DNA from: Crambe crambe
Lineage: Eukaryota > Porifera > Demospongiae > Poecilosclerida > Crambeidae
DNA: 64,000 nt
Reading direction: 5' to 3'
Assembly: GCA_963924555.1 (NCBI GenBank)
Contig: OZ004589.1
Location: forward strand, 6,882,001-6,946,000
The stretch's first letter is position 1. Every line of letters starts with the position of its first letter. The notes below the pieces were generated by a model that saw only the letters and a program-made list of their open reading frames with translations, had not been told where the DNA came from and searched no databases. This document shows positions 11,901 through 22,912 of the stretch, one piece after another. A program made the position numbers and the translations under genes.

Positions 11901-14160
11901 AAGCAGTCAATCCTGTATGAGCTGTTTGACTGGCCTAGTTGGCAGACCTCAGGCTTGATAGTTCTTGCAGTCTCTAACACGATGGATCTGCCAGAAAAAG
12001 ATGCCATGATGCATAAAGTCTCCAGTCGCTTGGTAAGTCAAATATAGTCACAGTGGAACTTTGAAGAGTGTTTTGATTAGAGGTGTCCTGATTAGCAGCA
12101 TCCTGATTAGAGGTGTCCTGATTAGAGGTGTCCTGATTAGCAGCATCCTGATTAGAGGTGTCCTGATTAGCAGCATCCTGATTAGAGGTGTCCTGATTAG
12201 AGGTGTCCTGATTAGAGGTGTTCTGATTAGGTGTTCTGATTAGGTGTCCTGATTAGAGGTGTTCTGATTAGGTGTTCTGATTAGAGGTATCCTGATTATA
12301 GGTGTCCTGATTAGAGGCGTCCTGATTAGTGGCATCCTGATTAGCAGCATCCTGATTAGAGGTGTCCTGATTAGATTAGAGAGGCATCCTTATTAGAGGT
12401 GTCCTGATTAGATTAGAGAGGCATCCTGATTGAAGGCATCCTGATTGGAGAGGTGTCCTGATTAGAGGTGTCCTGATTGGAAAGGCGTCCTGATTAGAGG
12501 TGTCCTGATTAGCAGCATCCTGATTAAAGGCCTGATTAGATTAGAGAGGCGTCCTGATTAGAGAGGTGTCCCTATTTGTGGTTCGTATTGGGACATTATT
12601 TAATCTATTCTGCATTCCTATTCATGTTTAAACAATTAATTTTAATCATCAGGGGCTGGCTCGTCTGACATTCCAACCATACACACATCAGCAGTTGCAG
12701 GAGATCATAATTTCAAGGATGACGGGATTGAATCTTTTTGAAACAGATGCCATACAACTAGCAGCCCGCAAGGTAAGATTAAAAGCTTCTGATTGGTCAC
12801 TGAAGTCATGTGACTCTGCTTGCAGGTAGCTGCTGTGTCAGGTGATGCCAGGAGAGCACTGGATATATGCCGCAGGGCCATCGAGATAGCTCAGATGGAA
12901 GCCAGAGAGAAGCGTGGGAGGGGTCAGAAGAAAGGGGTGGGGCTTGTAGGGATGCCACACCTCCAGAAGGCTATTGAGGAAATGTTCTCCTCCCCTAAAA
13001 TATTGGCTATCAAGTGAGTTTTCTTGGAAGTCAGAGGAATCTTAGTACAGTGGAACCTCCGAATAATGCCTTTTTTTTCCTTTGTAGAGAGGTTGTCCTC
13101 TTTTAGAGGTTATTTTAATATAGAGAGTGTATATTGTCCTTTGCCGAGTGGTTTCTCCTCCTTTTTATCACAGGTTTTACTTCTTCCTTATGCAGACATG
13201 TTTCCGCTCATGAGAAGTTGGTCCTGAGGGCTGTAGTCACAAACTTCCATGCCACTGGAGTCGAACAGACCACGTTTGACCACATGTGTGACCACTTGAA
13301 GATACTGTGGAATGTCGAAGGTGAGGGGTCAACAAAACTCAAAATGTACAAGCATCTGGGCGGGAGGTAAGGACGGGGGACCAGAATACAATGGGACCCC
13401 CAGCCACAATTGGGTCCCAGCCTGTTGTCCTTTGTAGAGAGGTTGTACAAGCATCTGGGTGGGAATAAGGACAGTGTGTGTTTGTGAGTCATGAAGGGAA
13501 CAGAATACAATGGGACCCCCCCCCCCCCCCCCCCCCCCCCCCCCACAATTGGGTCCCAGCCTGTTGTCCTTTGTAGAGAGGTTATACAAGCATCTGGGTG
13601 TAATAAGGACAGTCATGAAGGGAACAGAATACAATGGGACCCCCCACAATTGGATCCCAGCCTGTTATCCTTTGTAGAGAGGTTGTACAAGCATCTGGGC
13701 GGGAGTAAGGTGTAATAAGGACAGTCATGAAGGGAACAGAATACAATGGGACCCCCACAATTGGATCCCAGCCTGTTGTCCTTTGTAGAGAGGTTGTCCT
13801 TTCTTTTATATAGCAAGTTACTAGGGCAATGTGCAACATTAGACAGTGAGCAAGTATTCCTATGGCTTTTAGAGAATATTGTTTGTGCTTCAATTACATA
13901 CTAAGTACCACTGTAATTATCGTCTTGGCATATTTTAGCTCTCCATGATTACCTTACCATAGTGATGCAAACATGTGGTCAGAACATTGATGGATGACTT
14001 ATTTGCAGGTGTTAGACCTCTCAATATGACGATGCTACACCAGCTGGTCACAGGTTTGGGGATGTATCGTCTCCTACTAGTGGAAGAGGCATGGAAGGGG
14101 ATGCACAGGAAGATAAGACTCAATGTCAGTGTTGACGATGTCATGTTTGCATTGAAGTAG
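8978..14160 (+). CDS. ORC1: Origin recognition complex subunit 1, lacking BAH domain
   Basis: Largest ORC subunit, an AAA+ ATPase that marks replication origins and helps load MCM. Exons: 8978-9138, 9228-10457, 10840-10941, 11005-11176, 11775-12032, 12653-12772, 12826-13013, 13196-13320, 14009-14160; all phases agree and give 835 aa. Walker A GVPGTGKT is at residues 504-511, Walker B LLADEVD near 586-592, sensor-1 AVSNTMD and VSSRL follow. The C-terminal winged-helix region ends [14 protein letters not shown], matching animal ORC1. Vertebrate ORC1 has a BAH domain at residues ~45-170; here exon 1 keeps only a short motif like the pre-BAH segment ([16 protein letters not shown]), and exon 2 encodes a basic Ser/Arg-rich linker with four ~41-residue repeats instead. 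Introns 4, 5 and 8 are filled by low-complexity or tandem repeats. Confidence 0.95.
9292..9770 (+). repeat. In-frame tandem repeats inside ORC1 exon 2
   Basis: Four units of 114-123 bp (38-41 codons) begin at about 9292, 9406, 9529 and 9652. Each encodes a peptide like [18 protein letters not shown] followed by [10 protein letters not shown]. The units are nearly identical at DNA level, so the expansion is recent. They lie in the disordered N-terminal part and add many Ser/Arg and S-P sites (ISPGHIP), possible CDK targets. Confidence 0.9.
11340..11745 (+). repeat. 400-bp polypyrimidine tract in ORC1 intron 4
   Basis: Almost unbroken C/T sequence built of cccct, ccct and ttccc words fills most of the intron between ORC1 exons 4 and 5, ending about 30 bp before the acceptor at 11774. 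It would form an extended pyrimidine tract in the transcript. Confidence 0.9.
12045..12600 (+). repeat. 15-bp minisatellite in ORC1 intron 5
   Basis: About 35 imperfect copies of a 15-bp unit, tgattagaggtgtcc, fill the intron. The array starts at cagtggaac, a sequence like the ends of pogo/Tigger-type DNA transposons, so it may have grown from an element terminus. The same unit in the same orientation occurs in two integrin introns (33140-33355 and 40420-40700). Confidence 0.85.
13320..13800 (+). repeat. Tandem ~110-bp repeats with poly(C) in ORC1 intron 8
   Basis: Four imperfect units share acaagcatctgggcggga, a segment with gaacagaatacaatggga, and gttgtcctttgtagagaggt. A long poly(C) run (13508-13544) interrupts the second unit. 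The related sequence cctttgtagagaggttgtcc also occurs in intron 7 near 13080, next to another cagtggaacctc terminus. The first unit lies immediately after exon 8. Confidence 0.8.
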
Positions 14161-14215
14161 TCACTTATTCTTATTTTGCACACTATCTATATTATACAAT
14201 TATACACGAAAGCAC

Positions 14216-14221
14216 AATAAA
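14216..14221 (+). terminator. ORC1 polyadenylation signal
   Basis: AATAAA lies 56 bp after the ORC1 stop codon. The surrounding 70 bp (about 14203-14277) are repeated at about 14533-14603. Confidence 0.6.
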
Positions 14222-14379
14222 AAAATAATGATGGATGGAGAGTGTTTGACCTTGTCAAATACATTGCTCAACTTTTAGTAGCCAGAGTGATACAGGAAGT
14301 AAGTAGCCAGACAAAGTCTCATAGTCAAACTCAAAAAAAAAAAAAAATCTTTATATGTAGTGACACTCTTGATAATACA

Positions 14380-15065
14380 TACTTCCTCACTCTGGCTACT
14401 TCCTTCCTGTATCACTCTGGCTACTTCCTTTCTGTATCACTCTGGCTACTTCCTTTCTGTATCACTCTAGCTACTTCCTTTCTGTATCACTCTGGCTACT
14501 TCCTTTCTGTATCACTCTAGTGTATATTAATTTTTACAAAAGCACAATAAAAAAATAATGATGGATGGAGAGTTTGACCTTGTCAAATACATAGCTCAAC
14601 TTTTAGCCATGAAGAGTTATATATGAAGTAGCTAGTGATACAGGAAGTGAGTAGCCAGAGTGATACAGGAAGTGAGTAGCCAGAGTGATACAGGAAGTGA
14701 GTAGCCAGAGTGATACAGGAAGTGAGTAGCCAGAGTGATACAGGAAGTGAGTAGCCAGAGTGATACAGGAAGTGAGTAGCCAGAGTGATACAGGAAGTGA
14801 GTAGCCAGAGTGATACAGGAAGTGAGTAGCCAGAGTGATACAGGAAGTGAGTAGCCAGAGTGATACAGGAAGTGAGTAGCCAGAGTGATACAGGAAGTGA
14901 GTAGCCAGAGTGATACAGGAAGTGAGTAGCCAGAGTGATACAGGAAGTGAGTAGCCAGAGTGATACAGGAAGTGAGTAGCCAGAGTGATACAGGAAGTGA
15001 GTAGCCAGAGTGATACAGGAAGTGAGTAGCCAGAGTGATACAGGAAGTGAGTAGCCAGAGTGATA
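14380..15065. repeat. Two facing arrays of a 25-bp minisatellite
   Basis: At 14380-14520 about five units read ctctggctacttcctttctgtatca. At 14636-15065 about 17 nearly identical units of the reverse complement (gtgatacaggaagtgagtagccaga) follow. The arrays are separated by a copy of the ORC1 3' flank. Single or few units occur in the 3' flanks of the membrane-protein genes (15385-15475, 25835-25920, 22808, 18125), so the array seems to have grown from that flank. Confidence 0.9.
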
Positions 15066-15169
15066 GCTATAGCTATCACATCCTGAACATGAGTCACATG
15101 GGGATGTGAGTCAGTTGTCTCTGCTAGTCTAAACATTAGGAGACAGATTTTCAGACACTTGTACACCAA

Positions 15170-15202
<33 letters not shown>

Positions 15203-15568
15203 AAACAAAACAAACAAAAACAAAAAACAAGTAGGGATTGTTGTGTGTAGGGTTTGACGTTTGCAAACAAGTTATAGAGAGTTAAATTACTGATAGCTAG
15301 CTATAGCCTTACCCAACACCCTACCTCCCTTGAACTGATAAAGGATACTCTGAAAGATTCACGCCTACTCGGGGAAGGAATGAGTGATACAGGAAGGAAG
15401 CAGCTAGAGTGATACAGGAAGACAGCAGTTAGAGTGATACAGGAAGTAAGTAGCTAGAGTGATACAGGAAGGAGTAGTTAAAGAGTGTAACTGGATAATA
15501 GGCTAGTGAAGGTTGAGGTGAGACACACACTAAAAAGGAAATAGAACCACTGGCTGATATAAACATCA

Positions 15569-17213
15569 CTACATTTGAAGAATTTTTTTGAGTTTGACTA
15601 TGAGATTTTGTGGACACACTATTGATATCAAGTTCTGTAGCAGTATCAACAGTGTGTAGGACACTCTAATCATTACCAAGAAGTATAATATGACTGAAAA
15701 ATTTTGTAGATGGATGATGTATGCGTTGCACAATATGCACACACTACCAAATGTTAGCAATACAAAGAACATACAGTCTAATCTGTTATAGAAATCCTTT
15801 CTGTAAGGTCGTAAAACTCCAAACAGAATCGAGACAATCAAGGAAAGAATACTAGTGATGGTATATGACCCATCAATGTAGTATATACTGGTGTGGTGTA
15901 TGAGTCTAATGAGGAGGTAAAGTCCAGCAAAATAACGATAGTCCTGAGTGTTGTTAGTTCCATTCTTGTAACAGCCTTGAAAGAAATCCATAAATATGTG
16001 AAGGTAATCCCAACGCATTCGGGGGAAGCAGTTGAGTAACTTTTGAAAGGTTTTTGTGGGGTACAAAAGCAGAAGAAGCATTGGAAAGATGTTGAAGACC
16101 AGGAGCACAATAATGGCCAGGATGAAGTAAGGTTTATGCTCTTCTCCAAGGTATGGCACTGAAGCATTGTAGAGAGTATATCGTGTTCCACTCGGTGGGG
16201 ATCCATTGCTCTCAAAGAGTTGCATAGGAGTAAGAAGGGCGAAATTTGTGTGCAATATCTTGCAGTAGGCTAGGATGATGAAAGTAGCAAATGCATTCAA
16301 AACATTCAATTTTGCATTTATGTGAAGTTTCACAGACAAATGCTTCTGAATGAAAGACAGACATAACCCAAAAGGTAACCAAACTGCTCTGAACAGTCGA
16401 TAGTTCTTGTCGTATAATTCAATGCAAATGTACGTGATTATCAGGAGAGCTAGTGGATAGAAGGCATTGATGTAGTCAAACGATAATACTCTCAAAGTTG
16501 AGTAGTTTTTACCGATGCAGAATGGAGGGAAAGTATACTGAAAGAAATCCAAATTCCAAATACCCAATAGGGTCACAGCTAATTTTTCAAAGTTTGTATG
16601 AACTCCACCTATATTCCTGTTGATGGTGTGGAGTGTGATCTGCACAATGCATATGAATGCATTCATGTGGGCTGCTGTTGCACGAATGTTGCAGGCTATA
16701 ATTACAAGGAAGAATATTGCGACTGGAACAAGTACGAGGGTGAAATAAAGCAGCCATCCATAGATACTCCCCAGACATTCCACACGCTCATACCTGTAGG
16801 ATAGCACAGCAACTCCATGTGACCGATTCCTGCAGTGACTGCACAAAAGGCCAGTTCGATTCAACCAGCCACAAGTGAAATTATCCAACTCTGCCACAGA
16901 AATGGGCTGCTCGATGAAATAATCTTTGCTGAAGCTGCCTAAAGGACTGTATATGCAATTTCCTGCAACTGTGACTTTACTTTTATTATCATAGCTAACT
17001 CATACACAGCCAGGAAATAGTAGCAACTTTCTTATTTGGTTTACATATCACTTGGTCTCTCAAGCGTGCACCACATTCACACTTGCCAGCAGAGTTAGTT
17101 TGGTACCACGTTGGACAGGTCATCTCTTTAACCTCTCGATATTGGATATCCCCTGAGGCCACACTACAAGAAATAAGTAGTGGGAACATAAAAAAGAGTT
17201 GCAAATCCATCAT
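15569..17213 (-). pseudogene. Multi-pass membrane protein, copy A, one frameshift
   Basis: Member of the intronless family described at 26017-27669. It starts MMDLQLFF with a signal peptide and Cys-rich ectodomain. At about 16991-16995 the conserved segment encoding MSYDN carries 4 extra bases, giving an immediate stop and a frame change; the rest (15569 to about 16990) stays open through all membrane segments to the usual end, KLKKILQM. Either it is a recent pseudogene or the downstream part is made alone. Flanks 15065-15568 and 17214-18110 are repeated beside copies D and B, showing duplication of blocks larger than the gene. A sequencing error is possible. Confidence 0.8.
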
Positions 17214-18267
17214 AGCTTGCTATCAATAGACTGAATGATGCAGTTTTCTACAAATATAATTATTATTGTTGTTGCTAGCCTCGCATATCCAGCCCTCACT
17301 TATATCAGGCCTCATTTCATCTACATCCTGTGTACTTAAACTTGGAGACATGCAGTGTTTTTTCCCTCCTATGCAGTCACATGAAGTAAGCAGCTGCCTT
17401 CCAGTTATTTTAGCTATAATATTATCAAAAAGTGACCACAATGTAGCTTCATACCGGCAGGAGGTACTGTTATGGATGGTACGGCTATGGGTCATGGCCG
17501 TACCACCTTTCAAAGTTTTCATTTATCAGTGGTGTGTGTAGCCATAGCTACTATATTATTATACATCTAGTTATGCCAAACTGAATCTATAATAATATTT
17601 ACTGGAGCTCGGGCATCCCCCAGATCCCTCCCCGTAGCTATCATGGCTTTACCACTAGCTATATATAAATGAACAGGCTCTGGACTGTGTAGTCAGTCTA
17701 GACTGAGTCTAAGTAGGAACATGTAAATTAAGCAGATTGCTGGCATAGTTTTGGGCACACCTTAATGCCAGCACAATGCTATAGCATAATAAATAGTGGG
17801 TACATAGCTGCAGGACTTCCCTGGATTTGGCCATATGTCCAGGGATCTATTTATCCAGCAAAAAGCTAATATTTTGCCTGTGGATTCATTGGGTGGGGGG
17901 TAGGGGGGATAGGTATCTACTGGCAACTAACTATAGCTATTGTTCACATTTACAGAGAGGGAGTACCAGTATGCTCTACTAGGATATGTTCCTGTAAGTG
18001 GTGGAGGCAGATAGCTACGAATCCACTTAGCTAGTGCATGCCTCTGTGACAAAACACTGTAGATAGCTATGTCTGTTTTGATTGTAGTGCAACTACATAC
18101 ACATCAACATAGAGTCATTAGCTAGAGTGATACAGTACTGGGAATGAGGGTGAGGGAAAATTATGAAGATTTGTGACTAGGTTGAGGTGAGGCACGAAAT
18201 AAAAAGCTGTACAAATCTATTTCCACTGGCTGATATATAAACATTATTGTAAGTGTCACTACATGTT

Positions 18268-18372
18268 AAGAATTTTTTTGAGTTTGACTATACGTAAGAC
18301 TTTGTGGACACACTATTAATATCAAGTTCTGTAGCAGTATCAACAGTGTGTAGGACACTCCAATCATTCGTA
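18268..18372 (-). pseudogene. 3'-terminal fragment of the membrane-protein family
   Basis: About 100 bp match the last ~33 codons of the family (VSYTLLILLQNLILIVCPQS), followed by a frame change before the end. Everything 5' of that is missing. Its flanks match those of copy C, so it marks the remnant of a duplicated and then deleted copy. Confidence 0.8.
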
Positions 18373-19169
18373 TAACAAGTGAGAGTAAAAACATTTCTTC
18401 TAAATGAAAGAGTGATGTAGGCTTGAGTACATGACTATAAAAAGTACGGAAACAAAGTGCTATCACTGCATGGACTGCTCTGCTAACTGTCATAAAATTG
18501 ACATAAACTCTACATTGCTGCTGCCATATGGATTTTTGGACCTCTTAGATTCATTTGGCGCACTCTAGGAAAGACTTTAGATATGGTTTAAGTTATACCC
18601 TTTGAATAAATTATTTTGTGAGATTATAACAATAAATTATCAGCTACACAAGAATGTTTCAATTAAGTTATTTGAATTTTCCAAACAGCCGTAGTCTGTG
18701 CTTTGAGTCACCCACAAATTCATTAGCCACTTCAATAAATCAGTGCAAAGAGAAAGAAAACATTATCAGTTGAGAATAGATATGAGTTGAACCCACGCTG
18801 TAATACATCATCTGCTCCTGCTATTACTCCATCAGTGTTACTGCTCCTGTTCAGTATTTAATGCTTCCATGTTTGGTGATTCTTCACCGAATTCTGTGAC
18901 AATCTTTATGCACATGCATGCAGATTATTAAGTCCGGACATAGGGCTGGCTGGATCCAGCAGGAGTGGGGTTGAGGGGGTTGCAACCAAGCTAAGCCTTT
19001 AGATGAAATGATACATTATAATGCAATATGACCATGCCTACTTGCTTATCTGTATCTCTTTTTCTTGTGTTTCTGCTCTAAAGTATAATTAGAGGAACAT
19101 AACTAATGTGGTTACTACAGCCACCATCATCTAAGGCTATGAAACGGTCTATGTATACATGATGCATCC

Positions 19170-19570
19170 ATTTTGGCTTGTACTTTCAAGGTCACACATT
19201 AGATAACTCAGTGCATACTAACTGAGACTTCCTTAACAATCACACCTGTGTCACTTTAAAGATATCTTTTGAAGCACTTTGGCTTTCATTTTCAAGGTCA
19301 CACATTAGATAACTCAGTGCATACTAACTGAGACTTCCTTAACAATCACACCTGTGTCACTTTAAAGATATCTTTTGAAGCACTTTGGCTTTCATTTTCA
19401 AGGTCACACATTAGATAACTCAGTGCATACTAACTGAGACTTCCTTAACAATCACACCTGTGTCACTTTAAAGATATCTTTTGAAGCACTTTGGCTTTCA
19501 TTTTCAAGGTCACACATTAGATAACTCAGTGCATGCTAACTGTGATTTCCTTCATGAACACCTGTAACCT
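19170..19570 (+). repeat. 106-bp tandem repeat, four units
   Basis: Units anchored by aaggtcacacattagataac start near 19188, 19294, 19400 and 19506, exactly 106 bp apart; the middle ones are essentially identical. The same sequence appears inverted inside the element at 55524-56160, so it is an internal repeat of a dispersed element. Confidence 0.9.
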
Positions 19571-20124
19571 TGCATGTGTCACTTCAGAGTTTGAGTGTAA
19601 TAGCTAGCTAGCAATTTTTGAGATGGTTCACATTTTGCCTATACTCATGCTGTCATATAATGCACACAAATATGTGCTAGGGAGATTTGGGGGAAATTGA
19701 TCCAATTATGAAGCAAAAATGCTAAATGCTCAGAAAGTGGCAGCCTGCAAGTGAAGCCAATCCAAATAACTTGCTCTTTCTTGCACCCTTCCCCTTGGCC
19801 CAGTCCTAGTCCTGCAACCCCACCTATCTAATCCGGTAGCTATGATTATAAGTTACTATAATGCTCAAAATGTGGTAGGGCCATCGCCTTACCAGCCCTA
19901 CCACTTACTACGGGCCTGCTTTAATCCCAGTAGGTAGTGCATCCCTTCCAATTGGCTGTGCCCTAATAATATGGGAAGTGTGTAAATAAACAATAAGCAG
20001 ATGAGGGGAAATTATGAAGATTAGTGGCAAGGTTGAGATGAGACACACACTAAAAAGGTTCCAAAAATAACTATTTCCACTGACTGACGTAAACATTATT
20101 AGCTATAAGTTTCACTAGCTACAT

Positions 20125-21753
20125 TTAAAGAACTGTTTTGAGTTTGACTATGAGACTTCGTGGACACACTATTAATATCAAGTTCTGTAGCAGTATCAAC
20201 AGTGTGTAGGACACTGCAATCATTCCCAAGAAGTATAATATGACTGAAAGATTTCGTAGATGGATGATGTATTCGTTGCATAGTACACATACATAGCCCA
20301 ATGTTACCAATCCAAAGAACATACAGTCTAATCTGTTATAGATATCATTTCTGTATGGTCGTAAAACTCCAAACAGAATTGAGACAGTCAGGTAAAGAAT
20401 ACTCTTAATGGTGATGGTGGATGACCCATAAAATACACTGATGTGGTGTATGAATCTAATGAGGAGGTAAAGTCCAGCAAAGTAGCGACAGTCCAGAGTG
20501 TTGTTAGTTCCGTTTTTGTAACACCCTTGAAAGCAATCCATGAATATGTGAAGGTAATCCCAACGCATTCGGGGGAAGCAGTTGAGTAACTTTTGAAAGG
20601 GTTTCATGGGGTACAAAAGTAGTAGAAGCATTGGAAAGATGTTGAAGACCAGGAGCACAATAATGGCCAGGATGAAATAAGGTTTATGGTCTTCTCCAAG
20701 GTACGGCACTGAAGCATTGTAGACAGTATATTGTGTTCCTCTCGGTGGAAATGGAGATCCATTGCTCTCAAAGAGCTGTGTAGGACTAAGAAGGGCGAAA
20801 TTTATGTACAATATCTTGCAGTAGGCTAAGATGATGAAAGTGGCAAATGCATTCAAGATATTCGATTTCGCATTAATATGAAGTTTTATAGATGAATACT
20901 TCTGAATGAAAGATAGACATAGTCCAAAAGGTAACCAAACTGCTCTGAACAGTCGGTAGTTTTTGTTATGTAACTCAATGCAAATGTACGTGATTATCAG
21001 GAGAGCTAGTGGATAGAAGGCATTAATGTAGCCAAATGATAATACTCTCAAAGTCGAGTAGTTTTTATCAATGCAGAATGGAGGGAAAGTATACTGAAAA
21101 AAATCCAAATTCCAAATACTCAATAGGGTCACAGCAAATTTTTCCAAGTTTGTATGAACTACACTTTGTAGATTGTTGATGGCATTAATTCCGGTCTGTA
21201 CAATGCATATGAATGCATTCATGTGGGCTGCTGTTGCACGAATGTTGCAGGCTATAATGACGAGAAAGAATATCGTGACTGGAACAAGTACGAGGGTGAA
21301 ATAAAGCAGCCATCCATAGATACTCCCCAGACATTCCACACACTCATACCTGTAGGATAGCACAGCAACTCCATGTGACTGATTCCTGCAGTGACTGCAT
21401 AAAAGGCCAGTTCGCTTCAACCAGCCACAAGTGAAATTATCCAACTCTGTCACAGCAATGGGCTGCTCGATGAAATAATCGTTGTTGAAGCTGCCTAAAG
21501 GACTGTATATGCAATATCCTGCAACTGTGACTTTACTTTTATTATCGTAACTCATACACAGCCAGGAAATAGTAGCAACTTTCTTATTTGGTTTACATAT
21601 CACTTGGTCTCTCAAGTGTGCACCACATTCACACCAGCCAGCAGAGTTAGTGTGGTACCACGTGGGACAGGTCATCTCTTTAACCTCTATATCCCCTAAG
21701 GCCACACTACAAGAAATTAGTGGCAATATAAAAAAGAGTTGCAAATCCATCAT
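20125..21753 (-). CDS. Multi-pass membrane protein, copy B, intact
   Basis: Single open frame of 542 aa with no introns. Signal peptide (MMDLQLFFILPLISCSVALG), then a Cys-rich ectodomain of about 120 residues with CPTWYHTNSAG and GLLCSHC, then eight or nine hydrophobic segments ending KLKTVL. Slightly shorter than D and E near the N-terminus. Family motifs GIWNLDFFQYTFPPFC (here SIWNLDFF) and LRPYRNDIYNRLDC are kept. Flanked by copies A and C in the same orientation. Function unknown; a surface receptor or channel-like role would be inference only. Confidence 0.85.
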   Translation of the reverse strand: MMDLQLFFILPLISCSVALGDIEVKEMTCPTWYHTNSAGWCECGAHLRDQVICKPNKKVATISWLCMSYDNKSKVTVAGYCIYSPLGSFNNDYFIEQPIAVTELDNFTCGWLKRTGLLCSHCRNQSHGVAVLSYRYECVECLGSIYGWLLYFTLVLVPVTIFFLVIIACNIRATAAHMNAFICIVQTGINAINNLQSVVHTNLEKFAVTLLSIWNLDFFQYTFPPFCIDKNYSTLRVLSFGYINAFYPLALLIITYICIELHNKNYRLFRAVWLPFGLCLSFIQKYSSIKLHINAKSNILNAFATFIILAYCKILYINFALLSPTQLFESNGSPFPPRGTQYTVYNASVPYLGEDHKPYFILAIIVLLVFNIFPMLLLLLYPMKPFQKLLNCFPRMRWDYLHIFMDCFQGCYKNGTNNTLDCRYFAGLYLLIRFIHHISVFYGSSTITIKSILYLTVSILFGVLRPYRNDIYNRLDCMFFGLVTLGYVCVLCNEYIIHLRNLSVILYFLGMIAVSYTLLILLQNLILIVCPRSLIVKLKTVL

Positions 21754-22912
21754 AGCTTGCTATCAATAGACTGAATGATGAAGTTTTCTACTATTGTTGT
21801 TGCTAGCCTCGCATATCCAGCCCTCACTTATATCAGGCCTCATTTCATCTACATCCTGTGTACTTAAACTTGGGGACATGCAAATTATTGTTTTTTTCCC
21901 CCTCCTTCTATGCAGTCACATGAAGTAAGCAGCTGCCTTCCAGTTATTTTAGCTATAATATTACCACAAACTGATCACAATGTAACTTCATACCGGCTGG
22001 AGGCACTGTTATGGATGGTACGGCCATGGGTCATGGCCGTACTTTCAAAGTTTTTATTTTAAATCATGCAGTGGTGTGTGTAGCTGTACAATACATCAAA
22101 TTGAATATTTACTGGAGGGCATCCCCCAGATCCCTCCCCGTAGGTCTCATGGCTTTACCACTATATTTAAATGAACCGGCTCTGGACTGTGTAGTCAGTC
22201 TAGACTGAGTCTAAGTTGGAACATGTAGCTATATTAAGCAGATTGCCACACCTTAATGCCAGCACCATAATAAATAGTGGGTACATAGTTGCATGGACTT
22301 CCCTGGATTTGGCCATAGATCCAGGGATCTACTTGTCCAGCAAAAGCTGATATTTTGCCTGTGGATTCATTGGGTGGGGGTAGGGGGGATAGGTATCTAC
22401 TGGCAACTAGCTACAGCTATTGTTTACATTTACATGTAAACATGTAACCAGGTGGGAGTACCAGTATGCTCTACTAGGATATGTTCCTGTAAGTGGTGGT
22501 TCCAACCAGGCACATATAGCTAAGTCAAGCACCTACAAATCCACTTAGCTAGTGCATGCCTCTATGACAAAACACTGTAGATAGCTAGCCTATGTCCATT
22601 CTGATTGTAGTGCAACTAGATACACATTCAACATAGAGTCATACGTATGTAGGTAGTCCAGTCATCCGGTACTCTCTGACCAGCATGTGCAGTGCTTTGT
22701 TTTCAGCTGTTTCTCCATTGTAATTGTATGCTAAACATCCCCTCTAGTTTTACTGCTTGTGGACTTGTAGGACTTATGGACTTGTAGGATTAGCTACAGA
22801 AAACGTTTAGTGATACAGGAAGGAAGTAGCTAGAGTGATACAGTACTGAAAATGAAGGTGAGGGAAATTATGAAGATTTGTGACTAGGTTGAGTTATAAG
22901 TGTCACTACGTG
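21754..22912. other. Intergenic DNA between copies B and C
   Basis: Mostly a near-copy of the region upstream of copy A (17214-18130). It ends with a few gtgatacaggaag units at 22808-22850. No coding sequence seen. Confidence 0.6.

Larger units (their letters stand above)
17214..20124. other. Intergenic DNA between copies A and B
   Basis: 17214-18130 resembles the upstream region of copy B (21754-22650), including the stretch gctagcctcgcatatccagc. A 3' gene fragment lies at 18268-18372. 18930-19880 is related to the transposon-like element at 55524-56160 and contains the 106-bp tandem repeat. 19910-20124 resembles the 3' flank of copy E. No other coding sequence was seen. Confidence 0.6.

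Noticed and set aside
13208-13893. Several minus-strand frames with repeated [11 protein letters not shown]
   Set aside because: Translations of the ~110-bp tandem repeat in ORC1 intron 8 on the opposite strand.
14636-15065. CRISPR-like array of 25-bp repeats
   Set aside because: Units are directly adjacent with no unique spacers, and the DNA is animal.
14603-15223. 206-codon minus-strand frame with repeated YHSGYSLPVSL
   Set aside because: Pure translation of the 25-bp minisatellite; 25 is not a multiple of three, so all frames repeat.
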